Part shown: piece by piece, positions 1 through 6,698 of the stretch
Numbering within the stretch: position 1 is the first letter of the stretch
How the letters are laid out: each line of letters starts with the position of its first letter
Assembly: GCA_016794765.1 (NCBI GenBank)
Contig: JAEUJG010000039.1
Location: 1-17,023, forward strand
Origin: Spirochaetaceae bacterium
GTDB taxonomy: Bacteria > Spirochaetota > Spirochaetia > Treponematales > Rectinemataceae
Reading direction: 5' to 3'
DNA length: 17,023 nt
Made by a program: the position numbers and the translations under genes
The notes under the pieces: generated by a model
What the model was told of the DNA's origin: nothing
The model's database searches: none
What the model saw: only the letters and a program-made list of their open reading frames with translations

Positions 1-989
1 TCGCCGGTCCCCTCCTGGCCCGCTTCGGCAAGGTCGTCCTTCCGCCCCCGGGCGGCGACGTCATCGGCCGGCGCCGCATCGACACCCACGTCCTGGCCCT
101 GGAGGAACTGGGCGCCCGCCTCGACATCGACGGCGCCCTCAAGTTCTCCGCCAACAAGCTCGTGGGCACGGACCTCTTCCTCGACGAGGCCTCCGTCACC
201 GGCACCGAGAACGCCGTCATGGCGGCCGTCCTCGCGGAGGGCCAGACCGTCATCCGCAACGCCGCGAGCGAGCCCCACGTCCAGGACCTCTGCGAACTCC
301 TCCGCGCGATGGGCGCGAAGATCGAGGGCTCCGGCTCCAACCTCCTCCGGATCGAGGGCGTGAAGGCGCTCCACGGCGCCGATTTCTCCATCGGCCCCGA
401 CTTCATGGAGATCGGCTCCTTCATCGGCCTCACCGCCGTCACCCGCGGCGAGCTCGTCATCGAGGGCGTCCGCCCCGAGGAGCTGCGGCCCCTCAAGGTC
501 GCCTTCGGCCGGCTCGGCATCAAGTGGAGCGTCGAGGGCACCGAGCTCCACGTCTCCGGCGGCCAGGCTATGAAGGTCCAGTCGGACCTCGGCGGCCAGG
601 TTCCCAAAATCGACGACGCCCCCTGGCCGGGCTTCCCGCCGGACCTCACCTCGATCATGACGGTCGTCGCGACCCAGACCGAGGGCGAGGTCCTCATCCA
701 CGAGAAGATGTTCGAGTCCCGGATGTTCTGGGTGGACAAGCTCATCGGCATGGGGGCCCGCATCGTCCTCTGCGACCCGCACCGGGCGGTCGTCTCCGGC
801 CCCGCCCGCCTCAAGGCCGACTCCCTGACCTCGCCCGACGTGCGCGCCGGCATGGCCATGGTGATCGCCGCCCTCTGCGCGGAAGGCAAGAGCACGATCC
901 ACAACGTCTACCAGATCGAGCGCGGCTACGAGAACATCACGGAGCGCCTCCGCTCCCTCGGCGCCCACATCGAGCGCGTCGAGGTATAG
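1..989 (+). CDS. murA: UDP-N-acetylglucosamine 1-carboxyvinyltransferase (MurA), 5' end cut by window
   Basis: MurA transfers enolpyruvate from PEP to UDP-GlcNAc, the first committed cytoplasmic step of peptidoglycan synthesis. The reading frame is open from base 3 to the TAG at 987-989, about 328 codons. The family is about 420 residues, so roughly the first 95 (including the Lys22 site) lie outside the window. The visible part aligns along its length with E. coli MurA. It has the active-site loop near codons 14-25 (PPGGDVIGRRRID), the FPPDL segment matching the Asp305 region, DVRAG matching the Arg371 region, and IERGYENI near the C terminus. The loop residue that is Cys115 in E. coli is Asp here (GAC at 57-59). 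This change is known in Borrelia, Chlamydia and Mycobacterium enzymes and makes them insensitive to fosfomycin while still active. The paralogue MurZ cannot be fully excluded. A hairpin terminator follows directly, so this is the last gene of its transcript. Confidence 0.95.
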   Translation, partial: AGPLLARFGKVVLPPPGGDVIGRRRIDTHVLALEELGARLDIDGALKFSANKLVGTDLFLDEASVTGTENAVMAAVLAEGQTVIRNAASEPHVQDLCELLRAMGAKIEGSGSNLLRIEGVKALHGADFSIGPDFMEIGSFIGLTAVTRGELVIEGVRPEELRPLKVAFGRLGIKWSVEGTELHVSGGQAMKVQSDLGGQVPKIDDAPWPGFPPDLTSIMTVVATQTEGEVLIHEKMFESRMFWVDKLIGMGARIVLCDPHRAVVSGPARLKADSLTSPDVRAGMAMVIAALCAEGKSTIHNVYQIERGYENITERLRSLGAHIERVEV

Positions 990-1014
990 GGGCTGTCCCC
1001 GAACCTGCCGAAGC

Positions 1015-1046
1015 GGCGGCCCTCTCCGGGCCGCCTTCTTATTTTT
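1015..1046 (+). terminator. Intrinsic terminator of murA
   Basis: A perfect 8-bp stem (GGCGGCCC, loop TCTCC, GGGCCGCC at 1015-1035) is followed by TTCTTATTTTT at 1036-1046. It lies 25 bases after the murA stop. The T tract runs into the last codons of the convergent J-domain gene (its stop is at 1039-1041), so the two 3' ends share the element. No T tract follows on the minus strand, so it probably works in one direction. Confidence 0.85.
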
Positions 1047-1878
1047 CCGGGTGGAGGGGAATGCGCCGCTTGAGGAAGTCGTAGGCATCCTTGAGTTCCG
1101 CGAAGTCCAAGGCGGCGCGGGCCGCCGCCTCTTCGCCGCCCGCGGCTCCGACTTCGGCCCCGGCCTCCAGGGCTTGGGCGGCGAGGGCGTCGGGATGGCG
1201 CCGGCGGGAAAGCCGGCGGTAGGCGCGCTTCAGCCCCTCGGCCCCCGTCCCCGGCTCGAGGCCGAGGATCTCCCATGGATCGCGGTAGTCGGGAAAGGCG
1301 GCGGCGCGCGCCGCCCGCGCGGCCTCGAGGCCGAGTCCCGCGTCCGCGAGCCCCTGCCTGATGAGCTCGTCCGTCTCGTGCGACAGGGCATCGGCCTTGC
1401 GGCGCGAAAGGGCGTAGGCGAAATCGGCGAGGAGCCTCCGGGCGGCCTCGCCCCCCGCCGCGCCGGAGAGGTCCCGCGCGAAGGCGGGCAGGAGGGCTTC
1501 CTCCGCCTCCGCCGCCGCCTCGAGGAGCCGCTCCAAGTCCTTTTCTTCTTTGCGCTCCAGGCGCAGCCGTTTCCGCGCCAGCGCGGCGAAGAGCGCCCTC
1601 CGGTTGGCCGGCGAACCCGCATGCGGCCAGGCGCCGCGGAGGGCCAGGCCGGCGGCCGGAGCCAGGCCCGGGCGCGACTCCTGCGGGCGCGGCGCGCCGA
1701 CTTCCGAAAAATAACGCCGCCTCTGGCCGCCGTTCCGCGCCTCGTCCACCATGTAGCCGATCAGGAAGCCGGCGGCCATGCCGTACCAGCCCCCGGCCAG
1801 GCCCGCGGCCAGGCCCGCGGCGCGGCCGAAGTAAGAGGGGCCCTTCACGTCCCGGTTTTCTTCCTCGGGCCGGCTCAT
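1039..1878 (-). CDS. DjlA-like membrane-anchored J-domain protein
   Basis: Predicted DnaK co-chaperone of 279 residues. The C-terminal J domain (about residues 198-272) opens with DPWEILGL and contains the HPD motif at residues 228-230 (RRHPDAL), which stimulates Hsp70 ATPase. It ends in FAELKDAYDFLKRR. The N-terminal part has one glycine-rich hydrophobic segment at about residues 17-44 (GLAAGLAGGWYGMAAGFLIGY), a likely membrane anchor. Residues about 92-185 form a charged helical region like the TerB-type middle domain of DjlA. Anchor, helical middle and C-terminal J domain together match the DjlA layout. The zinc-finger and peptide-binding domains of DnaJ are absent. The start ATG at 1878 overlaps the TGA of the upstream gene by 4 bp (ATGA), so translation is probably coupled and the gene is last in a three-gene operon. 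The client is unknown; the context suggests a membrane complex with the two upstream products. Confidence 0.85.
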   Translation of the reverse strand: MSRPEEENRDVKGPSYFGRAAGLAAGLAGGWYGMAAGFLIGYMVDEARNGGQRRRYFSEVGAPRPQESRPGLAPAAGLALRGAWPHAGSPANRRALFAALARKRLRLERKEEKDLERLLEAAAEAEEALLPAFARDLSGAAGGEAARRLLADFAYALSRRKADALSHETDELIRQGLADAGLGLEAARAARAAAFPDYRDPWEILGLEPGTGAEGLKRAYRRLSRRRHPDALAAQALEAGAEVGAAGGEEAAARAALDFAELKDAYDFLKRRIPLHPEK

Positions 1879-3623
1879 CGCTCGTCGTCGTCGCCGTGGG
1901 CTCGGCCGGCCCTGTCGCCGCGCAGGCCCGCCGCGAGGAGGACGGAGGCCAGGAGGAAGGCCGTCCGCACGCCGAGGGACGCGCCGAGGGAGGCGGGGCC
2001 CGGAAACAGGGTAACGAGGTAGGCCGAGATCGCGCCGTCGATGCCCTCGATCAGGAAGGCGAGGGCCGCCGTCGGAGCGGCGAGGAGGAGGAGGCCGAGC
2101 CAGGAGAAGGCCTTGAGGGAGCCGTCGCCGCGGAAGCGGAAGCGGACGCCGATCAGCGCGCCGAGGGTGGAGGCGGTGAGCAGGGCGAAGGGCAGGCCGA
2201 GACGCCGCAAGAGTTCCCGGTAGAGCGGGGTCTGGTCCAGGCCGAAGGCTTCGACCACGCGAGCCGACTCGTAGGCGCCCAGGGCGGAGAGGGTCGCCGG
2301 GGCGTCGCGGGCCGCGGCGAGGCGGAAGGCGGTTTCGGGATCGAGGGCGAGGGTGAGCCACGCAGAGGGCCCCTTGTCCTTCGGCGCGGCGCCCGCCGCC
2401 TTCGGACGATAGACGGAAGCAGGCTTGTCGCGCTCGACGGACACGAGGAGGAGTCTTCCCTCCGTGAGCTTCGCGTAGGCGCTGTAGACATGGGTCAGCT
2501 TTTCGGTCTTGCCCGCGGAGGCGGCGGCCTCGAGATACTCCACCTCGAAGAAGTAGGCCGCGCCCGAGGTGAAGGCGGCTTCCTTGGCCGCCAGGATTCG
2601 GAGTATGCCGTCGGGGGCGCCGCCGGCGGCCGCGCTCGGGAGCACGGCGAAGAAGCCGCGGTAGGCTCGGGCGGCGAGGGCGCGGTCGGCCTCGTCCTTG
2701 AAAAAGGCGGCCTTTTCGAGCTCGACCCTGCTTTCCTCCAGATAGCGGCGGACGTCGCGGTCCAGGGAATTTTCGCGCGCGAGGCTCGTAAACTCGCGGA
2801 AGGCGCCGATGAAGTCGCCGGCCCGGAGGAGGCTGTAGGCCTCGAGCTTACGCATGAAAAAGTCGTTCTTCCGGGCTCCCGCCCCGCCGCCCGAGGCGGT
2901 GGAAAGCGCTTCCCAGGCGCGGGCGGCGAGGCGGGGCGCTTCGGCCAGGCTCGGATCCACCCTGGCCGCGAGGGCGGCGTAATAATGGGCGCTGAAAAAG
3001 TCCTTTTTCTCGAAATAGGCGAGGGCCTTCAGGTAGAACTCCCTGCCGCTCGTCGCGCTTGGGACCGCCGCGGCGGGCTTTTCCTCGTCGCGCGCCCCCG
3101 CGGAGGCGGCTTCCCTGCCCGCCCGGAGTTCGGCGCCGATGACCCGTTCCCTGAGCTCGTCCACCCGCGGATCCGTGGCGTCGATCGCCTCGACCCGGTT
3201 GAAGGCGGCCCTGGCCTCGGCCGCAAGGCCGCCGTCCAAGGCAATCCGGCTCGACTCGAGGGCTTCGTTGAAGCGGTCGCTGGTCGCGAGGGCCGCGCTC
3301 CGCGATTCCGCCAGTCCCGGAGCGGCGATCAGGCCGGCGGAGGAGATCAGGATGGCCAGGAGGACGCCGGGCAGGATCGCGCTTACGAGGAGTTCGCCGC
3401 TCTCTCCCTGGGCGGAGCCGAGGGCGGCGGCCACGGCCAGGAATTGGAGGGCGGGGAGCCAGCGGAAGAAGGACAGGAGCGCCTCGGCGATTTCCCAGCG
3501 CAGCGCCAGGGAGGGAATCACCCGGTTCGGGGCGTAGGACGCCAAGGCCAGGACGAAGAATCCGAGGAAGGCCAGGAGGTCGATGGAGAGTACGGCGACG
3601 AGGATCCGCTTGCCGCTATTCAT
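1875..3623 (-). CDS. Membrane protein with TPR-like helical repeats, function unknown
   Basis: I do not recognise this 582-residue protein. It begins with a hydrophobic helix (about 7-29) and two more membrane segments (about 55-70 and 77-102). A long soluble region (about 105-470) follows, and then about four hydrophobic segments between 474 and 567, ending in a charged tail. The soluble part holds repeated helical pairs such as FYLKALAYFEKKDFFSAHYY (about 196-215) and LEAYSLLRAGDFIGAF (about 260-275), which have TPR-like spacing of small and aromatic residues. It starts with an ATG that overlaps the previous stop by 4 bp and ends overlapping the J-protein start by 4 bp. It is therefore the middle gene of a tightly coupled operon. 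A scaffold role at the inner membrane, helped by the J protein, is a guess from architecture and context. Confidence 0.8.
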   Translation of the reverse strand: MNSGKRILVAVLSIDLLAFLGFFVLALASYAPNRVIPSLALRWEIAEALLSFFRWLPALQFLAVAAALGSAQGESGELLVSAILPGVLLAILISSAGLIAAPGLAESRSAALATSDRFNEALESSRIALDGGLAAEARAAFNRVEAIDATDPRVDELRERVIGAELRAGREAASAGARDEEKPAAAVPSATSGREFYLKALAYFEKKDFFSAHYYAALAARVDPSLAEAPRLAARAWEALSTASGGGAGARKNDFFMRKLEAYSLLRAGDFIGAFREFTSLARENSLDRDVRRYLEESRVELEKAAFFKDEADRALAARAYRGFFAVLPSAAAGGAPDGILRILAAKEAAFTSGAAYFFEVEYLEAAASAGKTEKLTHVYSAYAKLTEGRLLLVSVERDKPASVYRPKAAGAAPKDKGPSAWLTLALDPETAFRLAAARDAPATLSALGAYESARVVEAFGLDQTPLYRELLRRLGLPFALLTASTLGALIGVRFRFRGDGSLKAFSWLGLLLLAAPTAALAFLIEGIDGAISAYLVTLFPGPASLGASLGVRTAFLLASVLLAAGLRGDRAGRAHGDDDER

Positions 3624-4549
3624 GCTTCCTCCCGGTGCGGGGCCGCCAGGGCGGCGAGTCCCGCGAGGAGGCCGAGGATCGCCTCGAGGGCGGAGGCGAC
3701 GAGCGGCATCGGAATCGCGGCGAGTCCGACCGCTTCGGCCGCCGGCGCGAGCAGTTCGATCTTGGCGGGCGTGGCCACGGCGCCGTCGAGGAGGCGGGCC
3801 AGCACAAGGCCGAGGCTCGACCGGCCGCGGCCCGCCAGGGGCCAGCGGGCGAAGCGCGAGACGGAGGCGAATCCGGCCGCCATGAGGACGAGACCGGCTC
3901 CGGCGGCGAGGGCGAAGAGGTAGCCGCCGTCTTCCCGCCCAAGCAGCCTGGACTCGAAGGAGGCCGGGGCCAGGGAGAGGGCGAAGATTTCCGGCAGTTC
4001 GGGGAAACTCGAATCCTTCGGCGGCAGGACGCTGAAGCGGCGCCCTCCGAGTTCAAGGGCCCCTCCGGCCAACGGGACGCGGGGATCATATACGAGGCGG
4101 GGAAAGGGAGCGGAAACGTCGTAGCCGACGGCGCTGCGGGCGGCGAAGCCCGTCGGGCCGGCCTCGTAGGCCTGCGCGAAGAGGATGCGCCTTTCGGACT
4201 CGATGGCCAAGCCCGAATAGTTGGGCCGATCGGCGGCGGAGGGATCCTGTCGGGCGGGCGGGAAGGCCTGTCGAAGTGCCAGCCCGCCCGCCGCCAAGCC
4301 GAGACCGAGGAGGAAGAGGCTGAGCAGGGTCAGGGCGCGGCTCCGGATGCGGCGCTCAAATGAATAGAAGCCGAAGAAGATGGCGGCGGCGATCGCCAGC
4401 GGAAACAGGGCCTTGGCCGCCGCGAGGACCGCCGGGACCAACTGGGCCGGCCTGGTCCCCGAGACGAGGGCTTGCGCCGCGGCGGCGAGAAGAAGGAGTA
4501 GTATGGCGTCGGCAACCAAGCGCCCCGCCGCGCCAAACCATGCTTTCAT
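3620..4549 (-). CDS. Polytopic membrane protein, function unknown
   Basis: Unrecognised 309-residue protein and the first gene of the three-gene minus-strand operon. Hydrophobic segments lie at about residues 11-30, 47-64, 71-93 and 209-232. A long weakly hydrophobic Ala/Leu-rich C terminus spans about 272-304. Residues about 95-208 form a soluble, probably extracytoplasmic domain with several Pro and aromatic residues. The ATG at 4549 has no clear Shine-Dalgarno sequence (upstream mRNA is ...GTGCTAAATTGAACGA). The stop at 3620-3622 overlaps the next ATG. The gene starts at the edge of the AT-richer gap with DnaA boxes. I see only poor sigma-70 hexamers in front of it, so its promoter is not assigned. 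Confidence 0.75.
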   Translation of the reverse strand: MKAWFGAAGRLVADAILLLLLAAAAQALVSGTRPAQLVPAVLAAAKALFPLAIAAAIFFGFYSFERRIRSRALTLLSLFLLGLGLAAGGLALRQAFPPARQDPSAADRPNYSGLAIESERRILFAQAYEAGPTGFAARSAVGYDVSAPFPRLVYDPRVPLAGGALELGGRRFSVLPPKDSSFPELPEIFALSLAPASFESRLLGREDGGYLFALAAGAGLVLMAAGFASVSRFARWPLAGRGRSSLGLVLARLLDGAVATPAKIELLAPAAEAVGLAAIPMPLVASALEAILGLLAGLAALAAPHREEA

Positions 4550-4621
4550 TCGTTCAATTTAGCACTTACCATGGTAGGCCGCAAGCGCGGCTAGGGGACT
4601 TGACGGCAGGCATTTTTCGAT

Positions 4622-4641
4622 AAGCTCACAAGTTATCCACA
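4622..4641 (+). promoter_or_regulatory. DnaA box pair 1
   Basis: TTATCCACA at 4633-4641 is a perfect match to the DnaA-box consensus TTATNCACA. A weaker 9-mer, AAGCTCACA, sits at 4622-4630, exactly 11 bp upstream (one helical turn). The combined pattern is GCTCAC, three bases, TTATCCACA. Confidence 0.65.
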
Positions 4642-4772
4642 AGCGGCCTTCAGGTTTCCCGGCTCGCTGCGGGATATTCTCAAGGTTTTTTCCCTGTGCA
4701 GGAATTCACGATAAAATCTCAAAGACCTCTAGGTTTCTGAGTAATGTATTGCTCTGTATGCAAATATAACGT

Positions 4773-4804
4773 TTGCTCACAGGTTGTCCCGGAAGTCATC
4801 CACA
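4773..4804 (+). promoter_or_regulatory. DnaA box array 2 (degenerate)
   Basis: Three tandem 9-mers follow in the same orientation at 11-12 bp steps. They are TTGCTCACA (4773-4781, two mismatches to TTATNCACA), TTGTCCCGG (4784-4792, poor) and TCATCCACA (4796-4804, one mismatch). The GCTCAC-N3-TTGTCC start repeats the layout of pairs 1 and 3. Confidence 0.5.
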
Positions 4805-4869
4805 GGCTTCGCCCAGTTGCTGCTTTTAGGAACAGGAATTATTGCGATTTTGTCGGAGCTTTTCCCCGA

Positions 4870-4889
4870 TTGCTCACGACTTATCCACA
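4870..4889 (+). promoter_or_regulatory. DnaA box pair 3, overlapping a gene end
   Basis: TTATCCACA at 4881-4889 is a second perfect DnaA box. TTGCTCACG at 4870-4878 lies 11 bp upstream, giving the same GCTCAC-N3-TTATCCACA layout as pair 1. The pair overlaps the last codons and stop of the minus-strand regulator gene, encoding its final Val-Asp-Lys-Ser. Confidence 0.6.
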
Positions 4890-5527
4890 GGCAATGCACA
4901 GAGACGATAGCCTTGACGGCGTAGGGCAATAATGGGTGATTCCGAATCCGGAAGGCAGGGCCTCATTTTTCTCCGCAATGATGACACCAGGACGTCCAAT
5001 GTTCGCGAATGGGGGCGGAGTTCGCCCCAAAGCGCGAGCTCCAAGGCTTCCCTCGGGACGGCTTCCCGCGGATTTTGGGCAAGAAGGACGAGGAGGCGGG
5101 ACTCGGCGTCGGAGAGGAGGATCGCCTCGCCGGGATCGGCCTCCTCGACGCCGAGGCGCCTCCCCTCGAGGCGGAACCTGCGTTCGCCGAGGCGAAAGCG
5201 ACGATCCCGAAGGCGCCCGGCGCGGGCGCGGAGCTCGGCCATCGACCAGGGTTCGCGGAGATAGTCGCCCGCGCCGGCATTGAAGGCGGCCGCCATGAGC
5301 CGGTCCTGCCCGTAGGCGAAGTTGGGCCGCGGCCGCGCCTCGGGCGGAAGCCCGAGCAAAAGGGCCGCCGGCAGGACATAGAGCTCGGCGCGCCGCGGCC
5401 AGGTTTCCCCGCCGGAGGGCCCGCTGGCGGGCGGAGCGCAAACGAAAACGGAGAGCGTCCCATCGGGGTCGCTCTCCGTTCGGTAGTGAAGATAGGGCTC
5501 GGAATCGGCGACGACGCACACGGTCAT
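4874..5527 (-). CDS. Atypical OmpR-type winged-helix regulator with degenerate receiver
   Basis: Predicted DNA-binding transcription factor of 217 residues. The C-terminal half (about 117-211) is an OmpR/PhoB winged helix. Its features are the LSDAESRLLVLLAQNP helix, a recognition region around SRTLDVLVSSLRRKM and the terminal wing RRQGYRL. The N-terminal part keeps only the end of a receiver fold (FNAGAGDYLREPWSMAEL at 82-99, like the AGADDYLTKPF motif). The phosphoacceptor Asp segment and the acidic pair are not recognisable, and the conserved Lys of the KP motif is Glu. Phosphorylation-independent control is therefore likely. It is the last gene of the STAS-YbjN-PspA operon, 21 bp after pspA, with no good ribosome binding site of its own, which suggests coupling to pspA. 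Its 3' end carries DnaA box pair 3. The targets are unknown, and autoregulation of the operon is plausible. Confidence 0.8.
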   Translation of the reverse strand: MTVCVVADSEPYLHYRTESDPDGTLSVFVCAPPASGPSGGETWPRRAELYVLPAALLLGLPPEARPRPNFAYGQDRLMAAAFNAGAGDYLREPWSMAELRARAGRLRDRRFRLGERRFRLEGRRLGVEEADPGEAILLSDAESRLLVLLAQNPREAVPREALELALWGELRPHSRTLDVLVSSLRRKMRPCLPDSESPIIALRRQGYRLCALPVDKS

Positions 5528-5548
5528 CGGGAGCCGTGGCTTCGTTCG

Positions 5549-6265
5549 CTAGTTGCCGCTCCCCGAAGTGCCGGAGGTGCCGGCGTTGTCGGTGAGCATC
5601 TTGGCCTTGAGCTCCTCGAGGAGGAGGTCGGCGCCGGCGCCGGAGGATTCGAGCTGGGCGAACTGCTTCTCGAGGCTCGCGCCGGTGGAAAGATCCTCGA
5701 GCTCCTTGTGCGCCTCGGCCCTGGCTTCGATTTCGTCGACCTTCTTGGCCATGCGGTCGAAGGTGTCGAAGGCGCTCTTGTTGCCGGAGAGGCTCGACAT
5801 GGTCTTGTTGATCTTGTCCTGGGCCTCGGCGCGCTTGGCGCGGGCGATCAGGATGTTCTTCTTGCGGGAAGCCTCGTCGATCTTGTTCTGGAGCTGGCGG
5901 AGGCTCTCCTTCAGCTTTTCGACGGATTCCTTCTGCGCCTTCCACTGGGTGGTGAGCTGGGTCGAATAGCCTTCGAACTCCTGCTTGCGGAGAAGGGCTT
6001 CCTTGGCGAGGTCGTCGCGGCCCGCGCGGACCGCGAGCATGGCCTTCTTCTCCCATTCCTCGGCCTGGCGCTTGTTCTCCAAGGCCTCGCGCTCGAGCTT
6101 CTTCTCGTCGGCGATGGCCATGGCGACCGCTTTCTTCGACTCGATCATCTGCTCGTTCATGTCGACGACGAGCTGATTGAGCATCTTCTCGGGGTTCTCG
6201 GCCTTGCTGATGAGATCGTTTATGTTCGACGAGATGACCGTCTTCATGCGCTCGAAAATGCCCAT
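5549..6265 (-). CDS. pspA: PspA/IM30 family membrane-stress protein
   Basis: A 238-residue PspA/IM30/Vipp1-family protein (ESCRT-III-like superfamily). Members bind stressed inner membrane as oligomeric rods or rings and stabilise it. The N terminus MGIFERMKTVISSNINDLIS is the typical amphipathic helix followed by NPEKML. The bulk is coiled coil (about 25-190), rich in Lys, Glu and Gln, with heptads around ALLRKQEFEGYSTQLTTQWK. A short Thr/Gly/Ser-rich tail closes the protein. The start at 6265 is chosen over an upstream in-frame option because the canonical N terminus begins there and GGAGG lies just before it. The gene follows the YbjN-like gene by 13 bp. No PspF or PspB/C partner is nearby, so regulation presumably runs through the operon's own STAS and winged-helix products. 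Confidence 0.93.
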   Translation of the reverse strand: MGIFERMKTVISSNINDLISKAENPEKMLNQLVVDMNEQMIESKKAVAMAIADEKKLEREALENKRQAEEWEKKAMLAVRAGRDDLAKEALLRKQEFEGYSTQLTTQWKAQKESVEKLKESLRQLQNKIDEASRKKNILIARAKRAEAQDKINKTMSSLSGNKSAFDTFDRMAKKVDEIEARAEAHKELEDLSTGASLEKQFAQLESSGAGADLLLEELKAKMLTDNAGTSGTSGSGN

Positions 6266-6278
6266 TCGGAATTCCTCC

Positions 6279-6662
6279 TCAGTTCTTGAAGCGGGAGAGC
6301 AGGGGATAGTGCTCCGCGAGAGCGAAGCCGATCGCGTCGATCGAGGCCTCGAATTCGGATTTGTCCATGGTGGCGTACTCGAGGCTGTCGACGATGACCA
6401 CCTCGTCGCCGTCAAGGGCGTAGGCGCCGTGAACCAGATCCTCGCCGTTCAGCTTGAGCAACTCGGCGAAAAAGGCCTCTCGGCCGGTCTGGGGGGCGGG
6501 CATGACGTCCGCGCGGACCATGACGATGGGATCGGCCCAGGAAACGACGAGCTTGGGGAGCCCGCGGGGCGCGTCCTCGACGAGCCAGGTGGTCGAGCCG
6601 ATCTCCTCGTAGGAGATGCCCAGATCGATCAGATACTCTTCGATCTTGGAGAGTCCGGCCAT
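6279..6662 (-). CDS. YbjN-domain protein (small, cytoplasmic)
   Basis: A 127-residue acidic soluble protein resembling the YbjN/type III secretion chaperone-like fold. It has an N-terminal helix (KIEEYLIDLGISYEEI), then strands such as TTWLVED and KLVVSWADPIVMVRADV. A middle helix follows (FFAELLKLNGEDLVHGAYAL), then the strand DGDEVVIVDSLEY and a closing helix (FEASIDAIGFALAEHYPLL). YbjN in E. coli affects motility, stress response and exopolysaccharide, but its biochemical role is poorly defined. A strong AGGAGG lies 6 bases before the ATG. The gene sits between the STAS gene (36 bp gap) and pspA (13 bp gap), so it is probably a partner or chaperone in the PspA module. The family call rests on pattern recognition alone. 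Confidence 0.7.
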   Translation of the reverse strand: MAGLSKIEEYLIDLGISYEEIGSTTWLVEDAPRGLPKLVVSWADPIVMVRADVMPAPQTGREAFFAELLKLNGEDLVHGAYALDGDEVVIVDSLEYATMDKSEFEASIDAIGFALAEHYPLLSRFKN

Positions 6663-6698
6663 GCGCGCCTCCTTTGGGGGCTGTAACGGGGCTCGGTG

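Larger units (their letters stand above)
4550..4873. other. Candidate oriC or other DnaA-binding region (AT-richer intergenic gap)
   Basis: This is the only gap over 300 bp in the window. Its GC content over 4621-4860 is about 46% by hand count (about 38% over 4681-4780), against much higher values in the flanks. It contains the DnaA-box series listed separately. The block 4691-4780, with ATAAAATC and AAATATAAC stretches, could serve as a DNA unwinding element. A 10-bp palindrome TACCATGGTA lies at 4567-4576. The 9-mer CTTGACGGC occurs on both sides of the region (4599-4607 and 4912-4920). No dnaA, dnaN, gyrB, rpmH or parAB gene is visible nearby, so origin function is inferred only from the boxes and composition. 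A datA- or DARS-like control site, or a DnaA-regulated promoter, would look the same. Confidence 0.45.

Noticed and set aside
1896..3923. A 675-codon plus-strand open frame opposite the two unknown membrane proteins
   Set aside because: Its composition is that of a reverse-complement shadow. The minus-strand genes have 4-bp start/stop overlaps and sensible membrane segments, which favours them.
4550..4873. tRNA, small RNA or riboswitch in the largest gap
   Set aside because: No T-loop (GTTCRA) sequence, cloverleaf arms or known riboswitch core was found; the repeats fit DnaA boxes better.
4744..4932. A 62-codon plus-strand frame through the DnaA-box gap
   Set aside because: No ribosome binding site, no promoter, and it crosses the DnaA boxes and the end of the regulator gene. 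Its length is expected by chance.
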